In this document: positions 50,160-59,814 of the stretch, piece by piece
Position numbering within the stretch: position 1 is the first letter of the stretch
Layout of the letters: each line of letters starts with the position of its first letter
From: Prorocentrum cordatum
Taxonomy: Eukaryota; Sar; Dinophyceae; Prorocentrales; Prorocentraceae
DNA length: 64,000 bases
Assembly (NCBI GenBank): GCA_963575745.1
Contig: CAUYUJ010014202.1
Location: 176,058 to 240,057, forward strand
Reading direction: 5' to 3'
Position numbers and translations under genes: made by a program
The notes under the pieces: generated by a model
The model's database searches: none
Told to the model about the DNA's origin: nothing
Seen by the model: the letters and a program-made list of their open reading frames with translations, nothing else

Positions 50160-51720
50160 GGCCCACAGGTGGGGGGCAGGGCGCGGGCACCTCGAGGTCG
50201 CGCTCCGCTGACCTGCGCGCCCCACTTTTGTCCGCGCCATGCTCGCAGCGACCCCCCGCCATGTCTTGCTACGCTCATTCTGCCACGGTGGAAGGCAGCG
50301 CGCCAGAGACTCGCCACATCAGCACCCTGCATATAAAAAGCGGCACGACTCACGGGGCCGAGCGGCAGCCCACGCCACGAGACCAGCGGCGCAGGCGACG
50401 AGGGCGACCCAGGGAAGCTGCAGCAGCAATTCGAGCAGAACCTCCGTGGAATAGCGGATGCCGGAACCGCCGCGACCGCCGGCTTGTCTTGTCCAAACAG
50501 ATATTCAACGACGGGCCCGGGCCCACTGAGAAGGACATCAACGCGATCAAACGGCGCGGAGCATCCCAGAAGAACCCCCTGGGCGCCGACGCCCCCCAAG
50601 GCGGTTGCGGGCGACGTCGCGCCCAGAGCGTCGGCCCTAGAAGTCCCCACGCCCAAAGCAGCGTCGGCGCCTTCTTTGTCAGACCTTTCTCATGGGACAG
50701 CGCAGGAAACGAAACTCAGAGGCGGGGCCGCCAGGAAGTGGGGGGCAAAATCAACGATCTCATTGGCAAAGGGCGCGCGGCAGACAGATCATTTGCGGCG
50801 CTGGGCGCAGCGGGCCCGCTTGCCAGCGCGGCGGCAGTCTGGAAGTTCATCAACGCGCGCCCTGCCCACGTGAATTCCCCGCCGCCGCCCGATGCCTTCA
50901 TCGAAGGCGGGTCGTTGAACGGCCTCGCTCGATGAGTTTGGCAACCGCGCGCGCGTGGATGAACTGGCAAAGTGTCCGCCACATTGGCGTCGTTTACAGC
51001 GGTAGAAGAAGTCGGGGGCGCCGGGGCGCGCCAGCTACCCAGCGCGCGCCTCTCGCTTGTTTTCCTCGGCTCCAAACATTTGATGACGGAGCGGGGCTCG
51101 AGAAGCAAACGAACGAGATCGACGACGAGGCCTTGGCGACACACGTCGCGGGGGAACACGCATCTTCGCAGTCTCTGGCGGCAACGGCATTACGCAGAAG
51201 ACGCGGGAGAGGAAGGGTTGGAAAAGTGGATCGCGCGCCCCGACGACCCTGAATCCAAGCCCCCTGGCGCGCCCCGGGAAGGAGACCACGGCCTCTTCAA
51301 GGACAAAGACATGGTGGCGCCAGGTGCGCGTTGACACAATGTCGGCCAATCATTATTCATCATGTCCAGCTGGTTTGCATTCCCACCCAACTACTCTCGA
51401 GCAATTAGGGCACGTCGTAGCGGCCACGTGGAGCGCCATTAATGGTGGAGGAAGTACACGCATTATGCGAAGCAGCGCGTGTTGCACGTGGATTCGTGGA
51501 GACGTGGACCGAAAGCCGAATTCTCACGACAGAATGGTTATCGCACTATTACGTTTGGTTTCAAGAACACTGACGACGAAGCACGCGCCAAGAGCAGCGT
51601 TTGGATCTATAGTTGCCCCGCATATGGCATCATGCATATGCGGTTGCAACACTCAGGAGAATTAGCGCGCCTCCAAATCCGCGGGCGGAGGAAAGCATGC
51701 GCCGGGCACCGGCTATGCCC
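50160..51720 (+). pseudogene. Frameshifted coding relic downstream of the leader
   Basis: High third-position G+C passes between frames. Pieces read GDPGKLQQQFEQNLRGIADA, FNDGPGPTEKDINAIKRRGA, KINDLIGKGRAADRSFAALG, ARAWMNWQSVRHIGVVYSG and, near the end, HYAEDAGEEGLEKWIARPDD and GYRTITFGFKNTDDEARAKS. Each piece looks like real protein, but the set needs at least four frame changes, and a TGA lies at 50933-50935. I do not recognise the family. The first ATG after the leader is at 50239. The most economical reading is a retroposed, decayed message; an alternative is several exons with short introns. Confidence 0.45.
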
Positions 51721-51884
51721 CACAACCCTCGACCATCGCTAGAGTGTTCCAACGTATCTGGATGTGAAAAGTTTTCGAGTCAGTGTTGGAACACTGTAGA
51801 TGTCAGAGTGAGGGTGGCCCGGTCTGCCTTGTTTTTGTCAGCATCGTCTAACCTATCCCCCATCCCCAGTGGGCCCTGGTATCT

Positions 51885-52025
51885 CAGACCGTGGGGGGCA
51901 GCGAGGGCTGCAGAAAAGGTGCCTTTTGGGGTGTGCCCTGAAGAAGCTTTTTCGGGACCCCGAAGGGGTCTTGTTTTAGGGCCCGAGCAGGGCACCTTCC
52001 TCCCCCCACATTAATATCCCCCCTG
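51885..52025. repeat. Palindromic GGGCCC-rich dispersed repeat, copy 2
   Basis: GGGGGGCAGCGAGGGCTGCA, CCCTGAAGAAGCTTTTTCGG and AGGGCACCTTCCTCCCCCCA match 36655-36790. Confidence 0.65.
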
Positions 52026-52199
52026 AGCGACGCCCGATGGACAGGATGAGGAAGCGGAGGCGCATGAAGATGAGGGCGAGGACTGGACTGCACTTATCGC
52101 GAACCGAATCCACATGATCTCACCGCTACCCGGGCCGTTGTTCGGACTTGATTTAGACGACATGTCAATATTTGGGCACGAGGCCCTTATCGATTAGTT

Positions 52200-52500
52200 G
52201 CATCCAGGTGCGAGGGGGGCGAGCAGGGCGGGAGGAAGGGGAGGAGGAGGACGACGACGACGAGAGCGAGAGGAGGGGAAGGGTACGGGGAAAGGGGGGG
52301 CCGCGCGTCTGGTCGCGTGGCGGGACTTGACACGCTCCCCTCCCCCCTCCCCGCCCCGCTCCGGAGGAGGCGTGCGAGGGGCCGCTGGGGCGGCCGCAGA
52401 TGGGCCCCGCCACAGAGGCGCACGCGTCATCGCGCCCCCCCACCCTCCCCTGGGCGGCATTCGTCGGGGAAACGGAAGAGTCGATGTTGCCAGAATTCGG
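52200..52500. other. GC-rich DNA without assigned gene
   Basis: Purine-rich at the start (GGAGGAGGACGACGACGACG). Frames are open on both strands, and none shows a known motif. Confidence 0.3.
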
Positions 52501-52544
52501 ATTTGCCTTATGATGTTCCAACCTACTTTAGCCTCCATCACCAC

Positions 52545-52680
52545 AAAGAGTTTGAGCACCAGGAACGTACCAAAACTGGAGGGTTTTCACGTGTCGGGCC
52601 TTGGGAGGCGATTCTCATTCGACACTGCCTCGTTTTTTTTTGTCCCTGCGTGCTCGAACTTATTTCTGGGACGTGGCCCT
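52545..52680. mobile_element. TIR element, TTTCGAGCACC family, copy 2
   Basis: AGTTTGAGCACCAGGAACGT, CACGTGTCGGGCCTTGGGAG and TGCGTGCTCGAACTTATTTC correspond to 34628-34755. The inverted ends are weaker than in copy 1. Confidence 0.6.
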
Positions 52681-52734
52681 GAATTAAGCACGCTGGGACA
52701 ACATACGAGTTGCCGACGTTCTGGGGCGGGCCGT

Positions 52735-53015
52735 CGTGAGTTTGGGCGGTCCGGTCTTCGCTGGGCGTTGGCAGCGGGACTGGGCCTCGTGTTCCCGACG
52801 ACGCACGGCCCCGCGGCGGCCAGCCAGCGCTCCCCGAACCCGAGCCGCGGGGTTGTCGCCGCGGCCGCAGGCCGCAAGCCGCACGCCGCCGCCGATCCGC
52901 TCCGTCGGAGAAAGCGCACCCTTCTTGGCAGCGTGCGCAAAAGCTCGGCGCGAGGAGACAGCCTCACGAGAGGCCTGCAAGGACTCCAGGCCGCGGAGGA
53001 AGCAGAAGGCGGCGG
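52735..53015 (+). other. Candidate coding segment between two repeats
   Basis: Two plus frames are protein-like here (for example APFLAACAKARREETASREA and RKRTLLGSVRKSSARGDSLT). The segment is bounded by the TTTCGAGCACC element and the inverted 160-bp repeat. I cannot choose a frame or name a family. Confidence 0.25.
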
Positions 53016-53180
53016 TGGACAAGCCTCCCTTGAGTAAACCACCCTTTGGTGCAAACGGCCATGGACCGAAACCGACGGATCTGGACCCGCAAAAATGATG
53101 GCCGCGACGCCCTCTCGCGAACCGAAAACAGCCAATTCGCTAATCGACGTGTCAGGGCAGGAAATCGATCAACAACCTCA
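53016..53180 (-). repeat. Dispersed 160-bp repeat (CACGTCGATTAG family), copy 3, inverted
   Basis: GGTGGACAAGCCTCCCTTGA, ACCGAAACCGACGGATC and GCTAATCGACGTGTCAGGGC are the complement of the plus-strand copies at 5306 and 27409. CTTCTCGGAAGCCC-type palindromes follow to 53270. Confidence 0.75.
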
Positions 53181-53274
53181 GAAAAAAAGGGGCTTCTCGG
53201 AAGCCCTCCCGGCTTCTGAGACGCCCTCTCGGAAGCCCTCTCGGAAGGCCCTTGCCTCCTGAGAGATGCTCTTC

Positions 53275-53930
53275 GCCTTCTCCGATCCCCCCCCCCCCTC
53301 GCGTTAGCCCCCCCCCCGGGTGCGCGCCGCCCCGGGATTCGGGGAGACTCGGGCACCGTCATGGTCGTTGTCGTTGTCGTGGCCCTCGTGCTTCGGCCTG
53401 CACCTCCCCCTCCTTCCTCGAGTATCTCGCCCTTCGGCGCCGCCTGATCATGCGAAGCCTGCCGTTGCCGCATGCTCACAAGAAGCACATCATGTGCCAG
53501 TATGGTGAGGGATCATAATCAAAGAGAGAGACAGAGAGAGAGAGACTCAGACGGTTCCTTCAGTCGCCTTCGCCTGCTTCCTGTTTCCTCACCCTCGTCC
53601 ATGATTAGTGCTTTCCTTATCATTGTGATGACCCTTGTCGATATCCTCCCCCCCGTCTCCATTCAGCCTGCTTCTCATTGTCCTTTTCCTCTTTCCCACG
53701 CTCTCTTCTGTTCCCTCTCCCCCTTCCCCGTCACCCGGCCCTTCTCTTCAAAATTCCCTGCCCCGCTCAGATTCGGGAGAAGTAGGTAAATCCGGACGTT
53801 TCCCAACGAGCCGCGGTGACATACGGTGTAGCCGATTGTCCTGGGCACTTTGGACCCCGCCCCGCAGCGCGCGCCCCCGGGACGTTCCCGCGCAGGCCGC
53901 AGTCGCCCCCTCGTCCGGTTCACCTTTTCT
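53275..53930. other. Unassigned DNA before a CCT tract
   Basis: A short AGAGAGACAGAGAGAGAGAG run lies near 53522-53546, and CT-rich DNA near 53650-53760. No gene is recognised. Confidence 0.35.
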
Positions 53931-53944
53931 CGCCCTCCCTTGCC

Positions 53945-54085
53945 TCCTTCCTCCTCCTCCTCCTCCTCCTCCTCCTTCTCCTCCTCTTCCTCTGTTTCCT
54001 CCTCCTCTTCCTCTTTTTCCTCCTCCTCCTCCTCCTCCTCCTCCTCCTCCTCCTCCTCCTCCTCCTCCTCCTCGCCCTCCCTCCT
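53945..54085 (+). repeat. (CCT)n microsatellite
   Basis: CCT repeat with CTCTTCCTCTGTTTCC interruptions. Frames through it are artefacts. The next 640 bases hold no recognised gene. Confidence 0.9.
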
Positions 54086-54724
54086 GCGGCACCTGTGCCA
54101 TTTGGACCCCTTCCCAGAAAAACAGGCGGGTAGCAGCGCGATCGTCACCCCTGTTTGCCCGTAAGGGGGGCAAGGGGAGAGAAAATTGCTCTCGTCGCCA
54201 GCGGCCACCCATGGAATGGGTGGTGGGTAGGTTGGGCGTCGGAGCATGGACTCTGGCGCCCCCTACCCCGAACAGGACGCGCGGAGTACGGTCTCCTTCC
54301 GTGCCTTGTTTCGAGCAGTCAGCACGCCACGGGGGCACGGCACGGACCGTTGGCGCTGCTGCGCCTGCTGGCGTTCCCTTGTTGCGGAGGTGTTCGGGCT
54401 CTTTTCCTTCCAGTCGGGCCCGTGCCGCAGTCGCCTAGCTGCGCCCCTGGCACGTTTTGCGCCGCGCCTGTCGGATCTCCCCATCCCTCTGGTTCCCTGA
54501 ACCCCACCTGCGACCGAGAGGGAGGATTTGGAAGGGGGGGGCTGGGAGGAGGAGGAACGAGAGGGATGAGAGAAGGCCCCTCCCTGCCCTCCTGGCCTTC
54601 CTCTCAGGATCAACGCGAGCGGGGGGCAGGCTCGGGGGAGGACGCGCCGACCTTCAATTGCCAATTCATCGCCGACAGGGGCCCGATAGCCCACCCCGCC
54701 TAGGAACGCGCGGCTTCGTTGCTG

Positions 54725-54815
54725 GGGGTATATCGCCGACCGATCGGCGATGGACCGCCGATTCCGAGAGGTGCGCACCGCTGACACGTCGGCGATAGAT
54801 CGCCGATTCCGGTTC
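54725..54815. repeat. Small palindromic repeat (ATCGCCGACCGATCGGCGAT)
   Basis: ATCGCCGACCGATCGGCGAT is a near-perfect palindrome. GCGATGGACCGCCGATTCCG and GCGATAGATCGCCGATTCCG repeat beside it. It is reminiscent of the CGATG foldbacks but lacks their arms. Confidence 0.6.
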
Positions 54816-54819
54816 GACC

Positions 54820-55430
54820 CCCCCCCGCCCCCCCCCCTTTTGTTCCCCCTCAGCCTCGGCGTTCCTCCTCTCCCCGCCCCGCATGTTGTTGACAGCGCGC
54901 AGCGTCCCGCCCCGCCTCATCGGGCATCCTGCCCCTCCCGCCCGCCGCATGCCGCACGCTCGCGAGAAGCGCAGCGGGCGCCAGCGCCCCCGAACGGGCG
55001 CGGTGACCACGCCGCGAGGTGGGTCGGTGGAGATTCGGGGTCACCGCGCGGTTTTGGGACTCGGGTCGCTCTCCGAGGGCGTTTCGGGCGACCGGGGCAT
55101 CCGAGGTCCCAAAGCCGTGCGTTGACGGACCGCGCGGTGACGTCTTCGGGGACGTCGGTGTCGCCGCACGGTTTGTCACAGGGATCATGATCCTACAGAA
55201 GAACCCAGACGGCGCTTCCCTCCATCAGTCGCCCTCGCTCGCTTCACATATCCCTTTGCTCACCCTCCGCTGTTCCCCGTTGCCCCCAGCGCCGTCTTGC
55301 CCCCCCTGCTGCGGCGCACCCACCACGCGGATCGTGCCCCCCCACAGGAAGGTTCGCCCACGGCACAGGTGGGTTCGCGTGCGTGGCGCCGCCATGCCCA
55401 TGTCGGCACACCCCTGATCTGGATCGTGCT
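54820..55430. other. Unassigned GC-rich DNA
   Basis: GACCGCGCGGTGACGTCTTC and GGTCACCGCGCGGTTTTGGG near 55030-55165 share CCGCGCGGT words in both orientations. No gene is recognised. Confidence 0.3.
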
Positions 55431-55437
55431 CCTCGTA

Positions 55438-55615
55438 CAGTGGGAACCCATGCCAAGAAACACCCTGCTTGCTTCCAGGGTGCCCCAGATTTTGTAGGTT
55501 TCGACAGTTTTGTTGTGGAGAGTCTGACCTTCCCACACCCAAAAGCCATGGACGTCCTGGATTTTCGGGGTTGGATTTTTTTGTGGAATGTTTCTTGTGG
55601 TCGAGCCCCTGCTTT
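55438..55615. mobile_element. TIR element, CAGTGG family, copy 4
   Basis: TACAGTGGGAACCCATGCCA starts it and TCGAGCCCCTGCTTTA ends it. The interior keeps AGAAACACCCTGCTTGCTTC and AAAAGCCATGGACGTCCTGG. Confidence 0.75.
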
Positions 55616-55670
55616 AGCCACGCTCGTTTGCAGTTCCCCGCTTTGCCCTCCTCGTTTCCCGCTGCTCGCA

Positions 55671-55868
55671 GGCCTGGAGGCTGACACCAACACCAGTATC
55701 GGCGGCGTGATTCAACCGAAGGACGGCGATCCCGATCTCGGGGCTGGTGGTCATACTCGGGCTTCGCAGGTGGCCGAAAGCTTACCACCAACACCAAAAT
55801 CTGGGATCGCCCTCCCCAGGTGGAGGCAGCCCCCCGCGTGGGTGTTGGTGCCCACTTCTGGACCTCCA
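55671..55868. mobile_element. TIR element, GACACCAACACCAG family, uninterrupted copy
   Basis: GGCCTGGAGGCTGACACCAA starts it and GTTGGTGCCCACTTCTGGAC ends it. It matches the 5909-6353 element on both sides of that element's insertion and so defines the empty site. Confidence 0.8.
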
Positions 55869-55869
55869 A

Positions 55870-55990
55870 GCTGCCCCCCGGCGCGGGCACGCTCCGCGAG
55901 GCGGCCCTGGGGGACCTGCGCACCGAGCTCTGCGAGGCACTGCGCGTTCGCCGCCGCCTCCAGCCGCGGCCCCCGGGGCTAACGGGGGAG
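55870..55990 (+). other. Candidate GC-rich exon after a TIR element
   Basis: LREAALGDLRTELCEALRVR is helix-like and its codons end almost always in G or C. It begins directly at the right end of the preceding TIR element. The family is not recognised. GC-rich DNA with repeated GGCACGGAAAGGATCGG words follows to 56290. Confidence 0.3.
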
Positions 55991-56712
55991 GAGCGGGCGC
56001 GAGAGGCTCGGAGCGGGTGCGGAGGAAGATCGCCCGTCCCGCTGGAGCGGAGCCGAGCGGAGCGGGGGCACGGGAAGAGCGGGCACGGCACGGGGGCGGA
56101 GCGTGCCCCGCAGGGGCGCGGAGAGGCTCGGGGTGGGTGCGGGAGGGGTGGGTACGGAATGGGCACGTGAAGGGCGGGGAGGGGCACGGAGAGGATCGGG
56201 ACGGGTGCGGGAAGGCTGGGTGCGGAGTGGGTGCGGAAAGGATCGGAAGGGGCACGGAAAGGATCGGAATGGGCACGGAAAGAGATTAGGGTCATATGGG
56301 AGGGTGCGAAGTCATTCGAGGTTAGTTAGTCGCGCTTCGCGGTCTGGGCGATGTCAGAGCGAGAGCGTGGGGCGTGCGGGGGGGGGGGGGGGGCGGCGAG
56401 TGAGCGCGAGGTGATCTGCCCCAGGAAAGAATGTCCATGCTGAGCTTGATTCTCGGTCGGCGTCGCCGCGGACGTTGCCCACTCGAGACGCAAGGCCGAC
56501 GGCCCAACGGCGGCCGCTTGGGCAGCGTACCCGTTTTTGTTCGCGCTTGCTGCGGGCGTGCCGCGGTCGTGGGCCAGGCCTCGGGGGGGGGGGGGGAGGC
56601 CCGGGGGGCGGGGGGCACGGGCGCAGGGCGTCCCCGAGATTCTGGCGTTTGAATGTTTTGTTCCTGGCCGGGCGGCTTCGCCGGATTGCGGGCCCCCGTC
56701 GGGGCGACCGAA

Positions 56713-56900
56713 GTGGGTACGGAAAGAGTGGGCACAGTGCCCAACAGCAGCCCCTGATCATTCTGAGCAGGACTCGCTGTCCGCGCCGCCGCGGCCTGTG
56801 TCCACTTGAGACAGAGGGCCGTCTGCCCAACAGCGGCCTTCTTGTTGATTTGGGACAACACTTGTTGTTCGGCATTGTACCCATGATTTTTCCGTACCCA
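56713..56900. mobile_element. TIR element, GGGCACGGAAAG family, copy 2
   Basis: GTGGGTACGGAAAGAGTGGG at the left is inverted at the right as CCCATGATTTTTCCGTACCC. Interior words CGCCGCGGCCTGTGTCCACT and TCTGCCCAACAGCGGCC match 605-788. A partial, diverged relative lies at about 56455-56560. Confidence 0.8.
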
Positions 56901-56938
56901 TTTCGGGCGTGCAAACCCAGGGCCCTCGCAGATTTCAA

Positions 56939-57162
56939 GCAGTGACGAAGCGTCTTGGCGTGCCTATCGGCCTACCAGACAATGTTCTAAGAACCTCTTG
57001 TGGTGTCGACGAAATCTTCTGAGAACATTTCTGGCTGGGACTGACTTGTTTTAGCACATCGGGTTTATGTTTAAGAACCTTGTTTTGTTATTCGAATATC
57101 TTTGGTTTCTAAGAACATTTCGCGGTAGGCCTATAGGAATGCCGGGACGGTCGGTCCTTGCT
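56939..57162. mobile_element. TIR element, AGCAGTGGCGAAGCGTCC family, copy 3
   Basis: AGCAGTGACGAAGCGTCTTG starts it; AGGAATGCCGGGACGGTCGG then TCCTTGCT ends it. Repeated TTCTAAGAAC words are inside. It lies only about 40 bp after the previous TIR element. Confidence 0.8.
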
Positions 57163-57239
57163 CAAAGATCGTTGCAGCTCGATCAGGGCTCCAGTTGTGT
57201 TTTCTGATGGTGTATCATTTTTGGTCTAGACGTCGGATC

Positions 57240-57370
57240 TCAGGATCGGGGCCGGCCATGAGGGGGGTGAAGACGAGGGGGTCGATATCATGGCAGGGGC
57301 CGCGCAGGTGCTTCGCGCCACGCTTCGTGCTGTCCCCTCTTGAACGGACGCCCCCCCCAGGGACGAGCCC
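57240..57370 (+). repeat. Weak copy of the CATATCTCCCCAGAT-family repeat
   Basis: GGCCGGCCATGAGGGGGGTG, GATATCATGGCAGGGGCCGC and CCCCTCTTGAACGGACGCCC share words with 22010-22190 and 49153-49325 in a different order. Confidence 0.45.
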
Positions 57371-57404
57371 GAGGATGGTCGAAGAACAAACAAATACGTA
57401 AACG

Positions 57405-57530
57405 TACATGCTCGGAAGTCCGCACGGATTTCGTAGATCGGCGCTGGGGCCCCTCTGGTGGCGCCTCCGCGCGCCAGAGAGGAGGTGTCCAGCGCCGATC
57501 CAGGAAGTCCGCGCGGAGCTCCGAAGGTTG
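57405..57530. mobile_element. Large hairpin element, GATCGGCGCTG family, copy 2
   Basis: GCTCGGAAGTCCGCACGGAT then TAGATCGGCGCTGG pairs with CCAGCGCCGATCCAGGAAGT then CCGCGCGGAGCTCCGA. The loop has CTGGTGGCGCCTCCGCGCGC-type GC hairpins. It is the same family as 24414-24583. Confidence 0.8.
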
Positions 57531-57569
57531 CCTCTTCCTTCACTGGGGGAGGCCCGGTGCGGGGGGGAG

Positions 57570-57745
57570 GAGAAGAAGGAGGAGGAGGAGGGGGGAGGAA
57601 GAAGGGGGAGGCCCGGTGCGGGGAGGAGGAGGAGGGTGAAGAAGGAGGAGGAGGGTGAAGAAGGAGGAGGAGGAGGAGGAGAAGGAGGAGAAGAAGGAGG
57701 AGGAGGGTGAAGGAGGGAGAGGAAGGAGGAGGAGGAGGAGGGAGT
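57570..57745 (+). repeat. (GGA)n microsatellite
   Basis: GGA/GAA repeat with GGCCCGGTGCGGGG repeated twice within it. The following 850 bases (57750-58600) hold no recognised gene; GATGCGGCGGCGGCCCCAGC near 58176 resembles 34266-34285. Confidence 0.9.
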
Positions 57746-58599
57746 TGAGGCACGTGCGTTCATTAGCGACGGGCGTTGTTTCTGCACAGAGTCGGCGCGC
57801 TCCGCCCCCAAATCTGGCGGCCTCGGCCTCGTGTCTCGGGGGGCACCGTCCCCATCCGTGGTTCCAGGGAGGTCGGTGGATCTGGGGAGGTGCAGGCCTC
57901 GGGAAAAAATAGCGACCACTCATGCCACATTCATCTGTGAACGCCTCCCCCTCCCCCCAGTGTTCAAAGTTGGCGGTGGGTCTGATGAGTTGCACCTCGA
58001 CCGCAGTCTCCCCCCCGCGTGCCTAACTTGAGTCTGGGGGGCAGGGGGGGTGTTCACTGATTGTTTCCCTCTACCGTACCGCCCCCAGCACCGAGGAGGT
58101 GTCATGCCCGAGGGGATGAGGAGATGAAGCTGGCCGAGGGCGAGGGAGGACGCGGCAGGTTCGCGTCGTGACACGATGCGGCGGCGGCCCCAGCGCGGGC
58201 GCTCGAGGCTCAGCGCCGCCAGCGGTCGGCCGACATCTATCAGGAGGGAAAAAAAAACACAGACACAATTCATCGTCGACTCCCCAGAAAATATGGGAAA
58301 GTATGGGAAGTGGGGGGGAAGACAGAAACCCAGAAAATATAGAAAATATGGGGGATCCTTTTATTTGTGTGTATTTATTTGTGTGTCCTGGGGCCCCTTC
58401 AATCTACCGGTCGTCGGGCAGCCGTGCTCGCGCAGGGATGAACGAGCCACGCGGAGTCAGACACAGAAGGCAAGGCCGTCACGCGACGCGAACCTGCTGT
58501 AGGGAGAGGGAGGATCAACATTTGACGCCCTGCTGCTGTGACCGAGTCTGATGTGCCATGCGTCGATCACGTGTTGTCCCCAGCCGTAGCCCGAGAGCG

Positions 58600-58965
58600 T
58601 ACAGAAGGAGGAGGAGGAGGAGGAGGAGGAGGTGAATGAGAAGAGGAGCAGAAGGAGGAGGAGGGAGGACGAATTGGGACGAATATGGAGGAAGGACGAG
58701 GAGGAGGAGAAGGAGGAGGAGGAGGAAGACGAGGAGGACGAGGAGGGGGACGAGGAGGCGGAGGAGGAGGAGGAGGAGGAGGAGGAGGAGGAGGAGGAGA
58801 GGAGGAGGAGGAGGAGGAGGAGGAGGAGGGGGAGGAGGAGGAGGAGGAGGAGGAGGAGGAGGAGGAGGAGGAGGAGGAGGAGGAGGAGGAGGGCACAGAG
58901 GAGGAGGAGGCAGAGGGAAGGCAGAGGTGGAGGAGGAGGAGGAGGAGGAGGAGGAGGAGGTCTGG
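58600..58965 (+). repeat. (GGA)n microsatellite
   Basis: About 360 bases of nearly pure GGA on the plus strand. Long frames on both strands are artefacts. Confidence 0.95.
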
Positions 58966-59004
58966 CCCGTGGGCAGCCGTAGGGCCCCCCGCCGCCCAGG
59001 GGCA

Positions 59005-59300
59005 CAGGGGAGGGGAGCGGAGGGGAGGGGAGAGCCTCACGGATGTTGGTTGGGCGCTCGTGGTTGGCCGTTCGGGGGCCTCCGGGAAGCAGTTTTGTGG
59101 CCTTTTGGGCAGGGAGGGGAGCGGAGGGGAGGGGAGAACCTCCTGGATGTTGGTGGGGCTCTCGCGGTTGGCCTCTCGGGGGCCTCCGGGAAACAGTTTT
59201 TGGGCCTCTTGGGGGCTGTGTTGGGGCCTCTTGGGGGGCCTCTTGGGGCGCCTCTTGGGGGCCCCTTGCCTTGGGGCCTCTTGGGGGCCTCTTGGGAAAA
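59005..59300 (+). repeat. ~105-bp tandem duplication followed by CTCTTGGG minisatellite
   Basis: GGGAGGGGAGAGCCTCACGG with GGATGTTGGTTGGGCGCTCG recurs as GGGAGGGGAGAACCTCCTGG with GGATGTTGGTGGGGCTCTCG about 105 bases later. From 59190 the motif is GGGCCTCTTGGGGGGCCTCT. The next 500 bases have no recognised gene. Confidence 0.75.
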
Positions 59301-59814
59301 CGGGAGGGAGGGGGAGAGCAGGGGGGGTCAAGCCAGGTGCGCTCGCGCCACATCTGACGCCCCGTCCCTCCCTCCCGTCCCTTCCCACTGCGCCGCGTCG
59401 TTTCTCTGTCCGCGGACGCGTAGCATGGCCGACCTGGATTTCCAGCAAGAAGACCCCATCGTGTTGCACGCAGTCGGAGGGAGCTGCGTAAATGGGAGGT
59501 GGCGGGTGAGCAGGAAGATGAGCAGGAGGAAGGAGAGGAGGGGGGCCGTCTCCCAAAAGCCCAGTAGAGCAGGTCACGCCATAGCAGCAGCGTAATTGGC
59601 ATATGGCCCCCCTTGAGGGGCAAGGTCCCGGCAAGGTCCCGGCAGGTTCGGATCCGGAATTCCTGGGCGCGGCCTCGGGGCCCCGCCGGGCGCTCCCCAT
59701 GCGGCGCCACAAAGGGTGGCACGCCCCACGGCCTCAGGCCAAGAGCGTTTCAAGATGGCCCACGTTGGTCCCAAGACGGCCCAAGAAGCGCCCGAGACTT
59801 GAAGAAGAGAAAAA

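Noticed and set aside
49889-50935. A 348-codon intact gene
   Set aside because: The best coding signal moves between frames within it, and the degenerate spliced leader lies inside it, so the long frame is mostly chance in GC-rich DNA.
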